From Acanthamoeba sp. SK_2022b (lineage: Eukaryota > Discosea > Longamoebia > Acanthamoebidae), in contig JANDJZ010000613.1 in NCBI GenBank assembly GCA_027943245.1, positions 1 through 34,490 on the forward strand: a stretch of 34,490 bases of DNA, in the 5' to 3' direction. The notes beneath the pieces were generated by a model. It saw only the letters and a program-made list of their open reading frames with translations, ran no database searches and was not told where the DNA came from. Each line of letters opens with the position of its first letter. Position 1 is the first letter of the stretch. Both the position numbers and the translations under genes were made by a program. Below are positions 1 to 8,971 of this stretch, piece after piece.

Positions 1-827
1 GTCCACCGCCGGCTATCGGCGTATAAGCGCGGGGATAGGGGGGGGGGGGCCGTACGCTCTCGTTGCTGATGTCCTGCAGGCACTTGACGTTCTCGACGTC
101 CACGTCCCTCCGGTGCGAGTACAGCCGCGTCGCCACGATCTCCCTCTCCCTCTCCTCCGCCTGCGCGAGTCGGGCGAGGGCGTTGGCGCTACGACGGTGG
201 GCGGCCCCGAGAGAGCGCGCGAAAGGGGGGAGGGGGGGGGGGGCATGCCTGGCCTTGGCTGTCGCCGGCAGAGCGGAGCGAGGAGGAGGCGTCGACGAGG
301 CGGCCTTCGAGGACGCGGCACGCGTCGGGGGACAGGCGGCCCACGCGTATCTCGTTGAGGATGCCCACGAACTTCTCGTCGACCTGCCTGAACACCTGCT
401 GCAGCACGATCGTCCCTGCCATGTCCACGCCCACCACGCGGCACGGCGCAGGCAAAACGATGAGGCCAACGACGAGGAGGAGGGGGGGGGCTGTACTCTT
501 GATCACGGAGGACCAGCAGTCGGCCTGGAAGCAGAACCTGAGGTCGCGCCCCTTCACCACGGGGGGCAGCTGGTTGTGGCGCGGGTGAGACAGAGGTGCC
601 ATGAACACGTCGACGCGGGGGGGGGGGCAGTGCTCGCCCGGTGAAAGAAAGGGGGGGGGCAGGCAGGCACCTGAAGGAAGTCGCCGCAGAGGATGATCTG
701 GATGCCGCCAAAGGGGAGGCGCGAGTCGCGCACGATGCGGGCCACCTTCTCCATCTTGTCAAAGAACTCGGCCTCCAGCATGGACACCTCGTCCACCACC
801 AGCACCTGCGCCACAAGACAAGAGAGA

Positions 828-858
<31 letters not shown>

Positions 859-2187
859 CGATGAGGAGAGGAGAAATGGAGCAGGCAAAGGCGTGCGTGC
901 AACGGTTACCTTGGCCGAACGCCATCGGGCCAGGGTCCACTTGGCGTTGATGATCTGGGCGGCCAGAGATTCGGCGGGCCCATTGGCCAGCCCCACGCCA
1001 GCGAAGCCGTGCAGCGTCACGCCTCCGATGTTGCACGCCGCCACGCCCTGCAACGCCACCACCCGCGCGCAGCATGGCGTTGGATGGGGAGGGGGGAGGG
1101 GGCAAACGCATCGCGCGCCCGAGAAATGGAACAGAGGGAGACGCTTACGGTGGAGGCGGTTACGAATACGCCCTCCCTGTGCTTCCTGCGCAGTTGGGCG
1201 ATCATCTCCTTGAGCAGAAACGACTTGCCCGTGCCTGCGTTGCGTCCAACACGCGTCGTTAGCGGCGGCGGCGAGCGAATGGCCCGCCCACAACGTAAAA
1301 GAACGAAGGGGGGGAGAGAGAGAGAAAGAAAGTGAAAGAAAGAGAGAGAAAGAAAGAAACCGCACCGGCGGACCCGGTGAAGAAGAAGGAGGTGCCGTCG
1401 AGGGCCACCTGGAGCGCGGCCCGCTGCTCGTCGCTGAGGAGCGACGCTCGGTCGGGCTCGGTGTCCTGCGGCGAGGAGCGGAGCGCGTGTTCTCCGGAGT
1501 CGCCCGACAGCATGCGGTCCATCACCGCCGCCTCCACTTCCTCCTGCTGCCAGCGCGCGCCAGCACCTCTGCGAGCGCCCCCCCCCCCATTTGGCGTTCG
1601 CGCCCAGCGGACATCAGCCGTGGGCGATCGGGGAGGGAGAGGGAGGGAGGGAGGGGGGCTATCGCCCGAAGGCAGGCAAAAGCGCATTGAGAGGGGGGGG
1701 GGTTGTACCTGGGCATGATGGTGTCGCCCGGTAGGAGCAGAGGGCGGGAGGCAGCATTGCTGCTGCTGCTGCTGCTGTGATTGCGCCGGCCTAGGGACGA
1801 CGCCATGGACGCTCCGCCGGTCCTGCCGACCCCGCGACGGCCAGAGGGGCGGGCGGTGAAGGCCGGCAGCGGCTGGGACGCGCTCTCGTGGGAAGCAGCA
1901 GCCTGGAGATTCGCAGGCGTTTGCGATCGCGTAGAGGCGCTTCTGCCGTTCGTTGTTCGCCGATTGGAGCTGCGCGAAAGGGAGGGCAGAGGCGCGGACT
2001 GGGCCATCTCCAAAAGGCCCTCCTCTTCCTCTACTTGAAGGTTTTCACCGGTGATATGATCGCGATTTTCGTTCTCCTTTTTCTTCTTTGGTGAAGTGGC
2101 GAAAAAGCTGAGGAGCGTTCTTTGCTGCTTACTGTCTCCTTCGGTCTCCTTCCGCTTTCTCTTCTGCCCGGGCCCTGTCGCTTTCAT
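1..2187 (-). CDS. PIF1: PIF1-family 5'-to-3' DNA helicase (3' part outside window)
   Basis: Superfamily 1B helicase; the family acts at telomeres, G-quadruplexes and stalled forks. Phase-consistent exons read leftwards: 2187-1709, 1568-1366, 1234-1149, 1047-910, 805-671, 569-497, 415-249, 160-56; the window then ends in an intron. These give 462 codons. The Walker A motif GSAGTGKS is formed across the exon 2/3 junction. Next come [13 protein letters not shown] with [10 protein letters not shown], then Walker B VVDEVSML and CGDFLQLPPV (exons 5 and 6), and [16 protein letters not shown], all in PIF1 order. The first ATG opens an about 160-residue, low-complexity, serine-rich N-terminus with a lysine-rich stretch and a PCNA-binding-type motif, QRTLLSFF. 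The intron after exon 7 seems to use a GC donor (CAG then GCATGC). The C-terminal helicase motifs are not visible. Confidence 0.9.
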
Positions 2188-2765
2188 GTGGCCACAATGT
2201 ATATCTTGGTTGGTGGCGCCATTTTTTTATTTCATTTTCAGACTGGTCAATATTTTCGTGGAATCGAAAAAAACACTCTACAAAAAAAAAAGAAAATCTA
2301 TTTAAATAGTTGTGAGCGAACTCCGCGAGAAGAACGCCGTGGTCCTGTGCTTGGCTGTTGAGATGTTTTGTTGCTGGCAAACGAGTGAAGGGTGCGAGGA
2401 AGCACCACGGATGCCGTGTCACCGAACGCGAGGGTCCTGTGCCACCTCCAACGACAGGGCTGCGGCAAGCCGCTGGACAAAAACAGACCGCAAGGAGACA
2501 GTTCGCGGGGTGTTCTCTCTTTCTCGCGGACTTGCGGAGAGAACAAAAAGCGGAGCCTGGCGTACGTTGCTGGGGACACTCCCCGACACCAACCAAGGCA
2601 GCTACACGCAGCCCGCACAGAAATAGGCCACAGCTTATCTATCCTCGCCGTGTCCTGACCACACGCCACCCGCCACGGCTTGTACACATAGCGTGCGCTA
2701 CAGATTTGGACGGAGGAGGGAGAGAGAGCTACACAGAGAAACCCAAGTTTTAGATCGAGCGGAAG
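2188..2765. promoter_or_regulatory. Divergent intergenic region between PIF1 and I-BAR genes
   Basis: 578 bases with no supported gene. It must hold the promoters of both flanking divergent genes. Visible features are a TGGCGCCA palindrome at 2214-2221 followed by a T-run, and an A-rich stretch near 2265-2305 ending in TTTAAATA. The open frames here show no recognisable protein. Confidence 0.5.
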
Positions 2766-3917
2766 ATGACAGAGAGGAAGAAGTCGGCGGTAGAGGGCGC
2801 TGATCCCATGGCCCTGGAGACGCTGCGTATAATCGGCACCTTGCGCGATGCGCAGCCCCTTCTGGCCGAGTTCCTCAAGGCCTCGCAGAAGTACACCCAG
2901 CAGCTCGCTGCGGCGGTAACGGCTGGCGGCGCCATGCTCGAGGCGCTGGCCAAGTTGGCCGAGCATCAAGGCGGCGATTTGGGCGAGGGCGTGAAGGTTC
3001 TGTTCGAGGCCCAGAAGTCGTTGGAAGAGCATCGTCATCAGGTGGTGCAGGCCTGGAACGATCAGATCCAAGCGGATCTTACCAACCGCCTCCCCACGGA
3101 CAAGGTCGAGGTGGCAACGTGGGAGAAGAACTACAAGACCAAGCGCGCCAACTCGGTCAAGGCCCTCAAGAAGGCCGAAGCGAATCAGCAGAAATGCAAC
3201 AAGCCCAAGCCCAAGGCCAAGGCCCCCGAGAAGGCCGAGGAGTCGGACCGCCAGCTCGAGCAGGTGACGGCCGAGCACGACATCCTTCTACGCGAGGAGC
3301 TTCGCGACGTGGTGCGGCTCGAGCGCAGAAAGCTCTGTCGCTTCATCCAGCAGTTTGGCTTCCTCATCGACGTGCAGGCCAACATGGCCATGGCCGATCT
3401 TGCCGCCATCGACAGCTGTCGTGCGTCTCTCGCCAATCTGGGCGAATCGGAGGGGCTCATCACCGGTAAGGCGCGCACCCTGCTCAACGACGAGGGCACC
3501 GCGCCCCCCGCCTACGTCGCCCCTCAGCAGAACGGCTACCTCTCCCCCGACTCTCAGAGTCTGAGCTCGGTCTCCTCGCGCGGAGACCTCGGCTCTCGCA
3601 ACAGCAACATCGTCAACGTGCCCGCCAGCATCTCCCCGCCCGAGACCCAGTACGCCGACTTTGACCCACTGGCCTCCACGGCGGCGATGATGGGCGGCAT
3701 CAGCGGCTCGAGCCCCTCCTACGTGGACTACTCCCAGCACTCGCAGAACTCCACCAACGGCCCACCGCTCGACGACCTCCTCAAGGACGACCTCTGGGAC
3801 CTCGTCAACGGCGGAGTCGCCGCCGCTGCGGGCCACCTCTACAGCGACGCCCCGCCCGCCGACGCCGATATCGCTGCCGCCCTCCGCGACATCGACGAGC
3901 TCGCCATCAACCTGTAG
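2766..3917 (+). CDS. I-BAR (IMD) domain protein
   Basis: Single-exon gene of 383 residues. Residues about 15-235 are predicted to be long amphipathic helices. They contain the spaced pattern of IRSp53/MIM homology domains: a helix with FLKASQKYTQQL, a WEKNYKTKRANSVKALKKAE stretch followed by a lysine-rich loop (KPKPKAKAPEKAE), and a final helix with LERRKLCRFIQQFGFLID. That last stretch resembles the TEERRRFCFLVEKQ region of I-BAR proteins. Such domains bind PI(4,5)P2 membranes and actin and promote outward curvature (family knowledge). The tail (about 235-383) is rich in Ser, Pro, Asn and Gln and ends in an acidic/hydrophobic segment, DDLLKDDLWDLV. No SH3 or WH2 domain is seen. Lack of introns is unusual next to its neighbours. 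A classical BAR domain is the alternative. Confidence 0.75.
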   Translation: MTERKKSAVEGADPMALETLRIIGTLRDAQPLLAEFLKASQKYTQQLAAAVTAGGAMLEALAKLAEHQGGDLGEGVKVLFEAQKSLEEHRHQVVQAWNDQIQADLTNRLPTDKVEVATWEKNYKTKRANSVKALKKAEANQQKCNKPKPKAKAPEKAEESDRQLEQVTAEHDILLREELRDVVRLERRKLCRFIQQFGFLIDVQANMAMADLAAIDSCRASLANLGESEGLITGKARTLLNDEGTAPPAYVAPQQNGYLSPDSQSLSSVSSRGDLGSRNSNIVNVPASISPPETQYADFDPLASTAAMMGGISGSSPSYVDYSQHSQNSTNGPPLDDLLKDDLWDLVNGGVAAAAGHLYSDAPPADADIAAALRDIDELAINL

Positions 3918-4439
3918 GCCGACTCCCCGCTACTTGACGACGGCGTCCTTGGCTGCCGCAGCCAACCCCCCCCCCCAATCGCCGGGTCTATTTAATGCCT
4001 CTCCCTTCTGCCCCTCTTCCTCCTCATCGAGCACTTGGTCGACCAGCGACGCGTCACGCCATCCCACATCGTCACATTGCTACCGCCCCCCCCCCTCGCC
4101 TGCACCAAAGCAGTATCCTGCTTCATCCGTCCTCTCCCTGCCTCCTTCCCATCGCCACTTCGCCCTCTTCTTCCTCTTCCTCTTCCATTTTATTATCACT
4201 TCACCTACAGCTGTACATAGGCCGCGCTTTACTGCGGCGCAAACATCCATCCATACCTTTCTTGTGCGTTTTGTGTGGTGGACAATAATAATACACATCG
4301 ATCGGCACGGCCTTTCTTTCCACTTGACTTGGTAGTTGCTTTGGCCAAGGTCGGTTGCGATGACCCACATCTCGCTACACCAAGAAAAAAAGGGAAAAAG
4401 AAAAAGGAAAAAGAAAAGGGCACAAACAAGACACAACCG
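3918..4439. other. Intergenic: 3' region of I-BAR gene and upstream of CENP-H-like gene
   Basis: 522 bases, pyrimidine-rich on the + strand, with a run of C at 3967-3976 and T/C-rich tracts at 4080-4200. AATAAT-type sequence at about 4283 may serve polyadenylation. An A/G-rich stretch (4380-4420) precedes the next start codon. No gene is supported. Confidence 0.4.
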
Positions 4440-5464
4440 ATGACCGCCAAGGCCGAGGGGTGGCGACGCCTGGAGGCGGCAGCACGGCGGGTGGAAGACG
4501 CGGCAGCCTCAGTGCCGGTGCAGGGTGGACGTCAGTGGACCCTTGAGGCGGTCGCGCCAAGCCAGGAGCGAGAAGACGTGGCGTGGGGGCGGTGGTGGGC
4601 GGAGCGGGAGGCGCGAGCGGCGGGCGCCCTCCTCAACGTCACGCGCCAGCGTCAGCGGGAGGAACGCCAGCAGCGCCTCGACGCGAGCGGCAGCTATGCT
4701 GATGAGGCCGAGGAGCAGGCCCAGGCACTGGAGGCCAGTGCCAGACGCGCAGAGGAGCTCGAGGAGGTTCTCTTCCGCCGCTCGGAGCTGCGGTCCCGTC
4801 GCGCGAGCCTCGCCGCTCACCTGCGCGCTCTCCCCGAACACCTGTCGCGCCTCTTCCCCACCAGCTCCACGTAGTTCGCCCCGCCACCATCATCATAGCG
4901 TGAAATGCTACTCACGCCGGGTCCTCCTCGCCCTCACGATGTCGCGGGACAGGCGAGACGACCGCGAGGAGGAAGAGGGTGCCCAGGAACACGTAGCGCT
5001 GCGGGAGGCCCTACAGTGCCGTGACCAGAAGGTGAGCTCTTTCCTGGAGCTCCACGCCGAGCTGCTGCGTACACGCTCCCCCCCCCCTTCCCCTCCCAAA
5101 CCGCGACCTGGTGACGGGGCGACAAGTAACGGGCGGCTGTGTGGCTGTAGAGGTGGAACGAGAGCTCGAAAAGACGAGACGAACACAGAGAGCCGAGGAG
5201 GCAGCGACGCGCCGACTGTGGCGCCAGGTCACCCGTGACAGCGAGGCAAGCGCAGAGCTCGCGGAGGAGCGCGAGGGACGAAGCCACGGGGCTAGGGAAG
5301 TGGCGGCCATGCGCGAGGCCGAGGCGGAGAACGCGCGCCTGCGGGAGGTGTGGCAGGCCCTCATCCTGGAGAGCGGCCTCAACTGGGCCGCCGACGACCA
5401 GCTCCGCGACGTCCTCTTTCGCCTGCAGTCCCCGCTTGCCTTCCTCGCCCCTCCCAACCAATAA
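4440..5464 (+). CDS. Coiled-coil protein, candidate CENP-H-like kinetochore subunit
   Basis: Two neighbouring open frames join into one 273-residue protein through phase-matched introns: exons 4440-4870, 4953-5031, 5153-5464. The first intron (GTAGTT...GACAG, 82 bases) removes an in-frame TAG. Nearly the whole protein is charged coiled coil (repeated E, R, A and Q heptads). The C-terminus, after residue about 230, reads ALILESGLNWAADDQLRDVL. This resembles the short C-terminal signature of CENP-H (an NWA followed by acidic residues and a hydrophobic helix), and total length is close to vertebrate CENP-H (about 250). CENP-H belongs to the constitutive centromere-associated network (family knowledge). 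The assignment rests on one short motif plus size and coiled coil, so another coiled-coil protein is possible. Confidence 0.55.
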
Positions 5465-5701
5465 ACGACCGACCAGTCTCTCCTCACAACGACACGGGAG
5501 GGGGGGGGCAGTCTCGGACATAAAAAGGAAGGGGTTCGGAATTCTGAGGGGGAGGTACTGCTGCGGCAGCTGTACCAAATATTAATTATAATATGGTGTT
5601 ACAGGTATAAATAAATAAATAACTTTGGGGGGGTCTGGACATTGCCGAGGTGACCTCCCCACGACCAGCGTGTAGGGTTTGGCGAGGACAGCAGTCACAC
5701 C
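5465..5701. terminator. Shared 3' region of convergent genes
   Basis: 237 bases between the stop codons of the CENP-H-like gene (+) and the homeodomain gene (-). AT-rich sequence at 5578-5625 contains overlapping AATAAA hexamers (ATAAATAAATAAATAA at 5606-5621) on the + strand, the likely poly(A) signal of the + gene. Confidence 0.45.
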
Positions 5702-6550
5702 CTAACAGGTGAGCCCGGTGGGCTTGACGGGTCGGTAGCGGCTGAGCACGGGCGAGGAGGCGACGTTGTTGTTGCTGGGGCTCAGCTGGAGCTGCTGCGC
5801 GGCAGCGGCGGCGGCGGCAAAGTGGTGGAAGGTGAAGCTCTCCTTCCTCGAGCGGCCCTTCTTTTGTCGGGCGCGCTTGTTCTTGAACCAGATTTGGATG
5901 CGCTTGGTGGGCATGTCGAGCAGCTGGCTCAACCTCGCCTTGGTGAGGGCGGTCGGAATGGGCTCCAGCGCAAACACCTCCTCGAGCAGCGACACCTGAC
6001 CGGCCGACGCTTGCCGACGGCCCTTGCCGCGGCCTCGGCTGTCCTTCATGGCGACGGACGACGGCGACGTCGAGGTGGACCGCAGGGACGACGTGGCGTG
6101 GTTGGCGAAGGCGTGCGGACCCATGGTGTGGATGAGGCCTTCGAGAAGCTCGGCCACGGTGGTGGAAGGCGTGGGCGCGTAGGCGCTCGAAGGAGATGGC
6201 GACGGTGAAGGCAACGGCGACGCAGGTGACTGCACGTAGTAGGGAGTAGTAGCGGCAGAGGCGACGGCGGCGAAGGAAGGGAGGAGAGGGAACAGGTTGA
6301 TGTGAGGTGATGAGGGCGACGAGGGAGATGAGGTATAGGAGAAGGAGCTCGAAGGGGAAGGCGAAGAAGAGGAGGAAGAAGCCGACTCGCAGATGTCGTC
6401 GGCAAAGTCTTCGTCGTCCTCAAGTTGCGAGGAGGAGGGCGAGGAAGGCGGAGAGCTCATGGGCGGCGGCTGCATCCACGGGAAGGCGAGCTCCTCCTCT
6501 TCGGGGTTCACCAAAAAGCTGATGGCCATCAGTCTCTGCGCTGGTTCCAT
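5702..6550 (-). CDS. Homeodomain transcription factor (K50 type)
   Basis: Intronless 282-residue protein. The homeodomain lies at about residues 172-235. Helix 1 includes SLLEEVFALEP, helix 2 ALTKARLSQLLDM, and the recognition helix KRIQIWFKNKRARQKK carries the invariant Trp48, Phe49, Asn51 and Arg53. Residue 50 is Lys, as in Bicoid/Otx-type proteins, which favour TAATCC (family knowledge). The N-terminal 170 residues are low complexity (Ser, Pro and acidic), typical of disordered regulatory regions; the C-terminal tail is Ala/Gln/Ser-rich. It probably acts in the nucleus as a sequence-specific regulator; targets cannot be inferred. The start is the ATG at 6550, downstream of a TATA box at 6666-6673. 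Confidence 0.9.
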   Translation of the reverse strand: MEPAQRLMAISFLVNPEEEELAFPWMQPPPMSSPPSSPSSSQLEDDEDFADDICESASSSSSSPSPSSSFSYTSSPSSPSSPHINLFPLLPSFAAVASAATTPYYVQSPASPLPSPSPSPSSAYAPTPSTTVAELLEGLIHTMGPHAFANHATSSLRSTSTSPSSVAMKDSRGRGKGRRQASAGQVSLLEEVFALEPIPTALTKARLSQLLDMPTKRIQIWFKNKRARQKKGRSRKESFTFHHFAAAAAAAQQLQLSPSNNNVASSPVLSRYRPVKPTGLTC

Positions 6551-7179
6551 TTGCGGGGTAGGTGTGTATTTGTGCGAGCGTGTGTGTGTGTTTTGACGTG
6601 GGCTATCGTGGCGTGTCGTCGGGGCGTGGGGAATGATTGATTCTGTGCAGGGATCACTGGCCAGGCTTTATAGCCGGCTGCAGCAGGGGAGCGCCGAGCT
6701 CTTTTGCCTGCGGCTGCGGCTGCGGCGCTCTGCGGCAAGAAGACCGGAGCCAATGGCCGCAGGGCTCAAGATTGCGGCGGGCCAACCCGCAAGCCCCATC
6801 AGCCGCAAGCGAGCGGATTGGCCAGCCGCAACGGAGAGAACGGGAAATTCCACTTGCTCCAGTTAGTTACCACCCAGGATTAGGAAGGTCGTGGAATCCG
6901 GCCCCGCTCTGACCGCAGCATGCGCCAAGGTGGCGCAGCGGAACTTCGCCTCATCCTCCCCTGCTTTCCCCCGCGAGATACCTTTGCGGCAAACTACTAC
7001 CTATACGATACAGCTCGGTGCGGCTGGTCGCACACCAACCGCCACGAGGAGTGCTCGCGCTCGTGCTCTACGAGCTCCCCCAAGCAACGTGGCCGCAGTT
7101 TGGTTTTTAAACCCAAAAAGGCGTGATTAATTAAAATTAAATATGTGAGGCATGCAAAGGGGTGTTTTACGGGCTTTCT
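6551..7179. promoter_or_regulatory. Homeodomain gene promoter region and START gene 3' region
   Basis: 629 bases without a supported gene. On the minus strand a TATA box (CTATAAAG, 6666-6673) lies 116-123 bases upstream of the homeodomain ATG. Between 6700 and 6840 are repeated GC-rich CCGCA/GCGGC motifs, and CCAAT-type sites on both strands (near 6748 and 6820). GGATTA occurs at 6877-6882. AT-rich sequence at 7124-7145 lies just downstream of the START gene stop and may hold its poly(A) signal. Confidence 0.5.
6666..6673 (-). promoter_or_regulatory. TATA box of the homeodomain gene
   Basis: The minus strand reads GGCTATAAAGCC, a clear TATA element in a GC-rich setting. It lies about 116-123 bases before the ATG at 6550, implying a 5' leader of roughly 90 bases. 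Transcription start not verified. Confidence 0.6.
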
Positions 7180-8058
7180 CTACTGCTTCTCCTTGTTCTC
7201 CTTCGCCTGGTTCTCCTTGAGCTGGTTGTTGCACGCATCGCGCAAGGTGTTGAGCCACTTCTTCATGAAGTAGCTGGCCAGCAGGTTCACCACCCACTGC
7301 ACGGCGCACGCAGTCAGAGTCTTGCCACAAACAACGAGAGTAGGCTTCTTGATGGCGCCGTTACCGAGGGAATGGAGGCCTTGATGTCGTTCTGGCTGAG
7401 GAAGGTGACGCGGCAGCCCTCGCCGCTCGGGTTGGGCTTGATGACGTAACCAGAGAGTTTGGTGTAGGCTCGCACGAACTTCTTGGGGTTCTCGGGGAAC
7501 TTGTCGTGCTTGACCGAGCGGTAAATGATGACCCTCGTGCCGTCGTCGAGCGTCCTGGTCAGTCTGCTTTGCAAGAACTCGCGGTTGGTGAACGTGGGCG
7601 GCGCCTTGGCCCAGAAATAGATGACGTCGAGCTCGTCGTTGATCTTTTCCACGACCTGCATGTCCTTGCCGCCATGGTCCCACTTCACCCTCGACTCAAT
7701 GTTGTAAAGCACTTCGTGCACGACGTCGGCCGTAATGTGCACAGTCGTCACGAGGGCCTTCAGCTTGTCCAAGCCGGTGTCCATCTGCACGTGAAAATCC
7801 CCCCCAAATGACGAATATGATTTTGGACGATGATGTACAATTTCGCGGCTTCATCGTTAGAAAGGATTGGCAACAGTTGGTCTGCAGCTCCACTAGCCGT
7901 AATCGAAACTGTACCCTTTGCCTGAAGACTTCGATGGTGTTGCCCTCGTCATCGGTGACAGTCGAAATGGCCGACCAGTCACTGTGAGCCGACGCATCGA
8001 GGGCAAGAATCTCTTGGACGTGCTCATCAGAGCATGGCTCGAACGTTTCCACTTCCAT
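7180..8058 (-). CDS. START-domain lipid-transfer protein
   Basis: Exons 8058-7915, 7784-7365 and 7296-7180, all phase 0, give 226 residues. The product is essentially one START domain (usual length about 200-210). The middle holds VLYNIESRVKWDH, the FTNREFLQSRLTRTL strand and YTKLSGYVIKPN. Exon 3 supplies the amphipathic C-terminal helix starting WVVNLLASYFMKKWLNTL, the position of the lid helix in PCTP/STARD2 and STARD10. The closest resemblance is to single-domain phosphatidylcholine-transfer-type START proteins, so a soluble lipid carrier is inferred; the ligand cannot be deduced. No signal peptide or membrane segment. The highly charged tail ends NKEKQ. The start ATG at 8058 lies only 58 bases from the stop codon of the upstream gene. 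Confidence 0.85.
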
Positions 8059-8116
8059 CTTCACTTGCGCAGTGCTACCAACACAGGTCCTCCTGGGTAC
8101 ACGAGAGCAATTTATT

Positions 8117-8605
8117 TTATTTCGCTGACACGGAGTTAGAAGCACCCTTGCCCTGTGCCTCTGGCCGAGCATTCACCAGCCGCGCAAGCACGTCGCCGTG
8201 GCAAGGGTCACTAGGTTTCTTCTTGCACCAGCAACCTAGCGTCTTGCCGCGCAGCTCATGCAGCTGTGCCATCAGATCTGGCCGCTTGCGCAAGTGTTCT
8301 TCTTCGTAGAGTCGCACAGCTTCCGCAGCCGAGCCGGACTTGCGGACAGTGTAGGGGTTTGCCCACTTGCTCTGTGGGAGGTCCCATCCACCCATGGTCC
8401 ATCGCCGGCCAATGTACACATCGCAACTCTGCACCACCTTCCCGCCCTTTCTCTGCAGCCGCACCACCGTGGTGGCCACCTTTTCCTGTGGGGCGGGTGT
8501 GTGTCTCTCTGCCTTCGCCTTTTTTGGTGCCGTTGTTGTGCTGCCAGTGCTATCACCTGCAAGTTTGGGTTCAACATACTTCCTTTTGCCTTGTGTGGTG
8601 GTCAT
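8117..8605 (-). CDS. DUF4326-domain protein
   Basis: Intronless. From the ATG at 8605 it encodes 162 residues. The C-terminal half has the DUF4326 pattern: VYIGRRWTMGGWDLPQSKWAN, a Y-E-E-E-HL helix, then LRGKTLGCWC followed by a lysine run and DPCHGDVLARL. The paired CWC and CHGD segments are the conserved core of this family, known mainly from phages, large viruses and scattered eukaryotes; its function is unknown. An in-frame ATG at 8710 adds 35 residues with no acidic residue and several Arg/Lys, which could be a mitochondrial targeting sequence; that start is equally possible. The N-terminal linker is Lys/Thr-rich. Confidence 0.75.
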   Translation of the reverse strand: MTTTQGKRKYVEPKLAGDSTGSTTTAPKKAKAERHTPAPQEKVATTVVRLQRKGGKVVQSCDVYIGRRWTMGGWDLPQSKWANPYTVRKSGSAAEAVRLYEEEHLRKRPDLMAQLHELRGKTLGCWCKKKPSDPCHGDVLARLVNARPEAQGKGASNSVSAK

Positions 8606-8760
8606 CTTGGCTAGAACACTAGCGCCAAAGAAGAAGCCGCGTCCAAGCGTCGGCCTTGCTCCTCCAGTGGCGAACTTCAGAGAAGAGGAACCAGAAAGGT
8701 AGCAGAACATAAAAAAGATGACTTGATTTGGTGCACCAGGAGGGATTTAAAAAGGTAGGT

Positions 8761-8842
8761 CGACATTGGCAGGATTCGAACCTGCGCGGGGAAACCCCAC
8801 CTCGTTAGCAGCGAGGCACCTTAACCACTCGGCCACAATGTC
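8761..8842 (-). tRNA. tRNA-Ser(GCT)
   Basis: The minus strand folds as a type II tRNA. The acceptor stem GACATTG pairs with CAATGTC (8842-8836 with 8768-8762). The D-arm contains GGCCGAGTGGTTAAGG. The anticodon stem CCTCG/CGAGG encloses loop CTGCTAA, anticodon GCT, which decodes AGC/AGT. A long variable arm (GGGG...CCCC) precedes the T-arm, which has GGTTCGAATCC. There is no intron, CCA is not encoded, and a T-run follows at about 8752 as a Pol III terminator. Confidence 0.97.
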
Positions 8843-8971
8843 TTGCACACTTCAATTTTCCCTCAACTTTATCAGCCTACCAAACCCAACCCTTTACGTT
8901 TTACCCTTGTCTTTTCCTCCCGTGCGCTAGAGTGGATGACAGCTCAACAGTTTGATCAAAGGAGCACTTCC

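Noticed and set aside
63..644. 193-residue + strand frame over the PIF1 exons
   Set aside because: It is the complement of PIF1 exons whose helicase motifs are unmistakable on the minus strand.
2214..2221. TGGCGCCA near the PIF1 start as an E2F site
   Set aside because: It lacks the T-run plus SGCGC order of a full E2F site; a lone palindrome in a GC-rich genome is weak evidence.
2312..2753. Overlapping open frames of 88-131 residues in the PIF1/I-BAR intergenic region
   Set aside because: No conserved motif, three frames open at once in GC-rich DNA, and the position is a divergent promoter.
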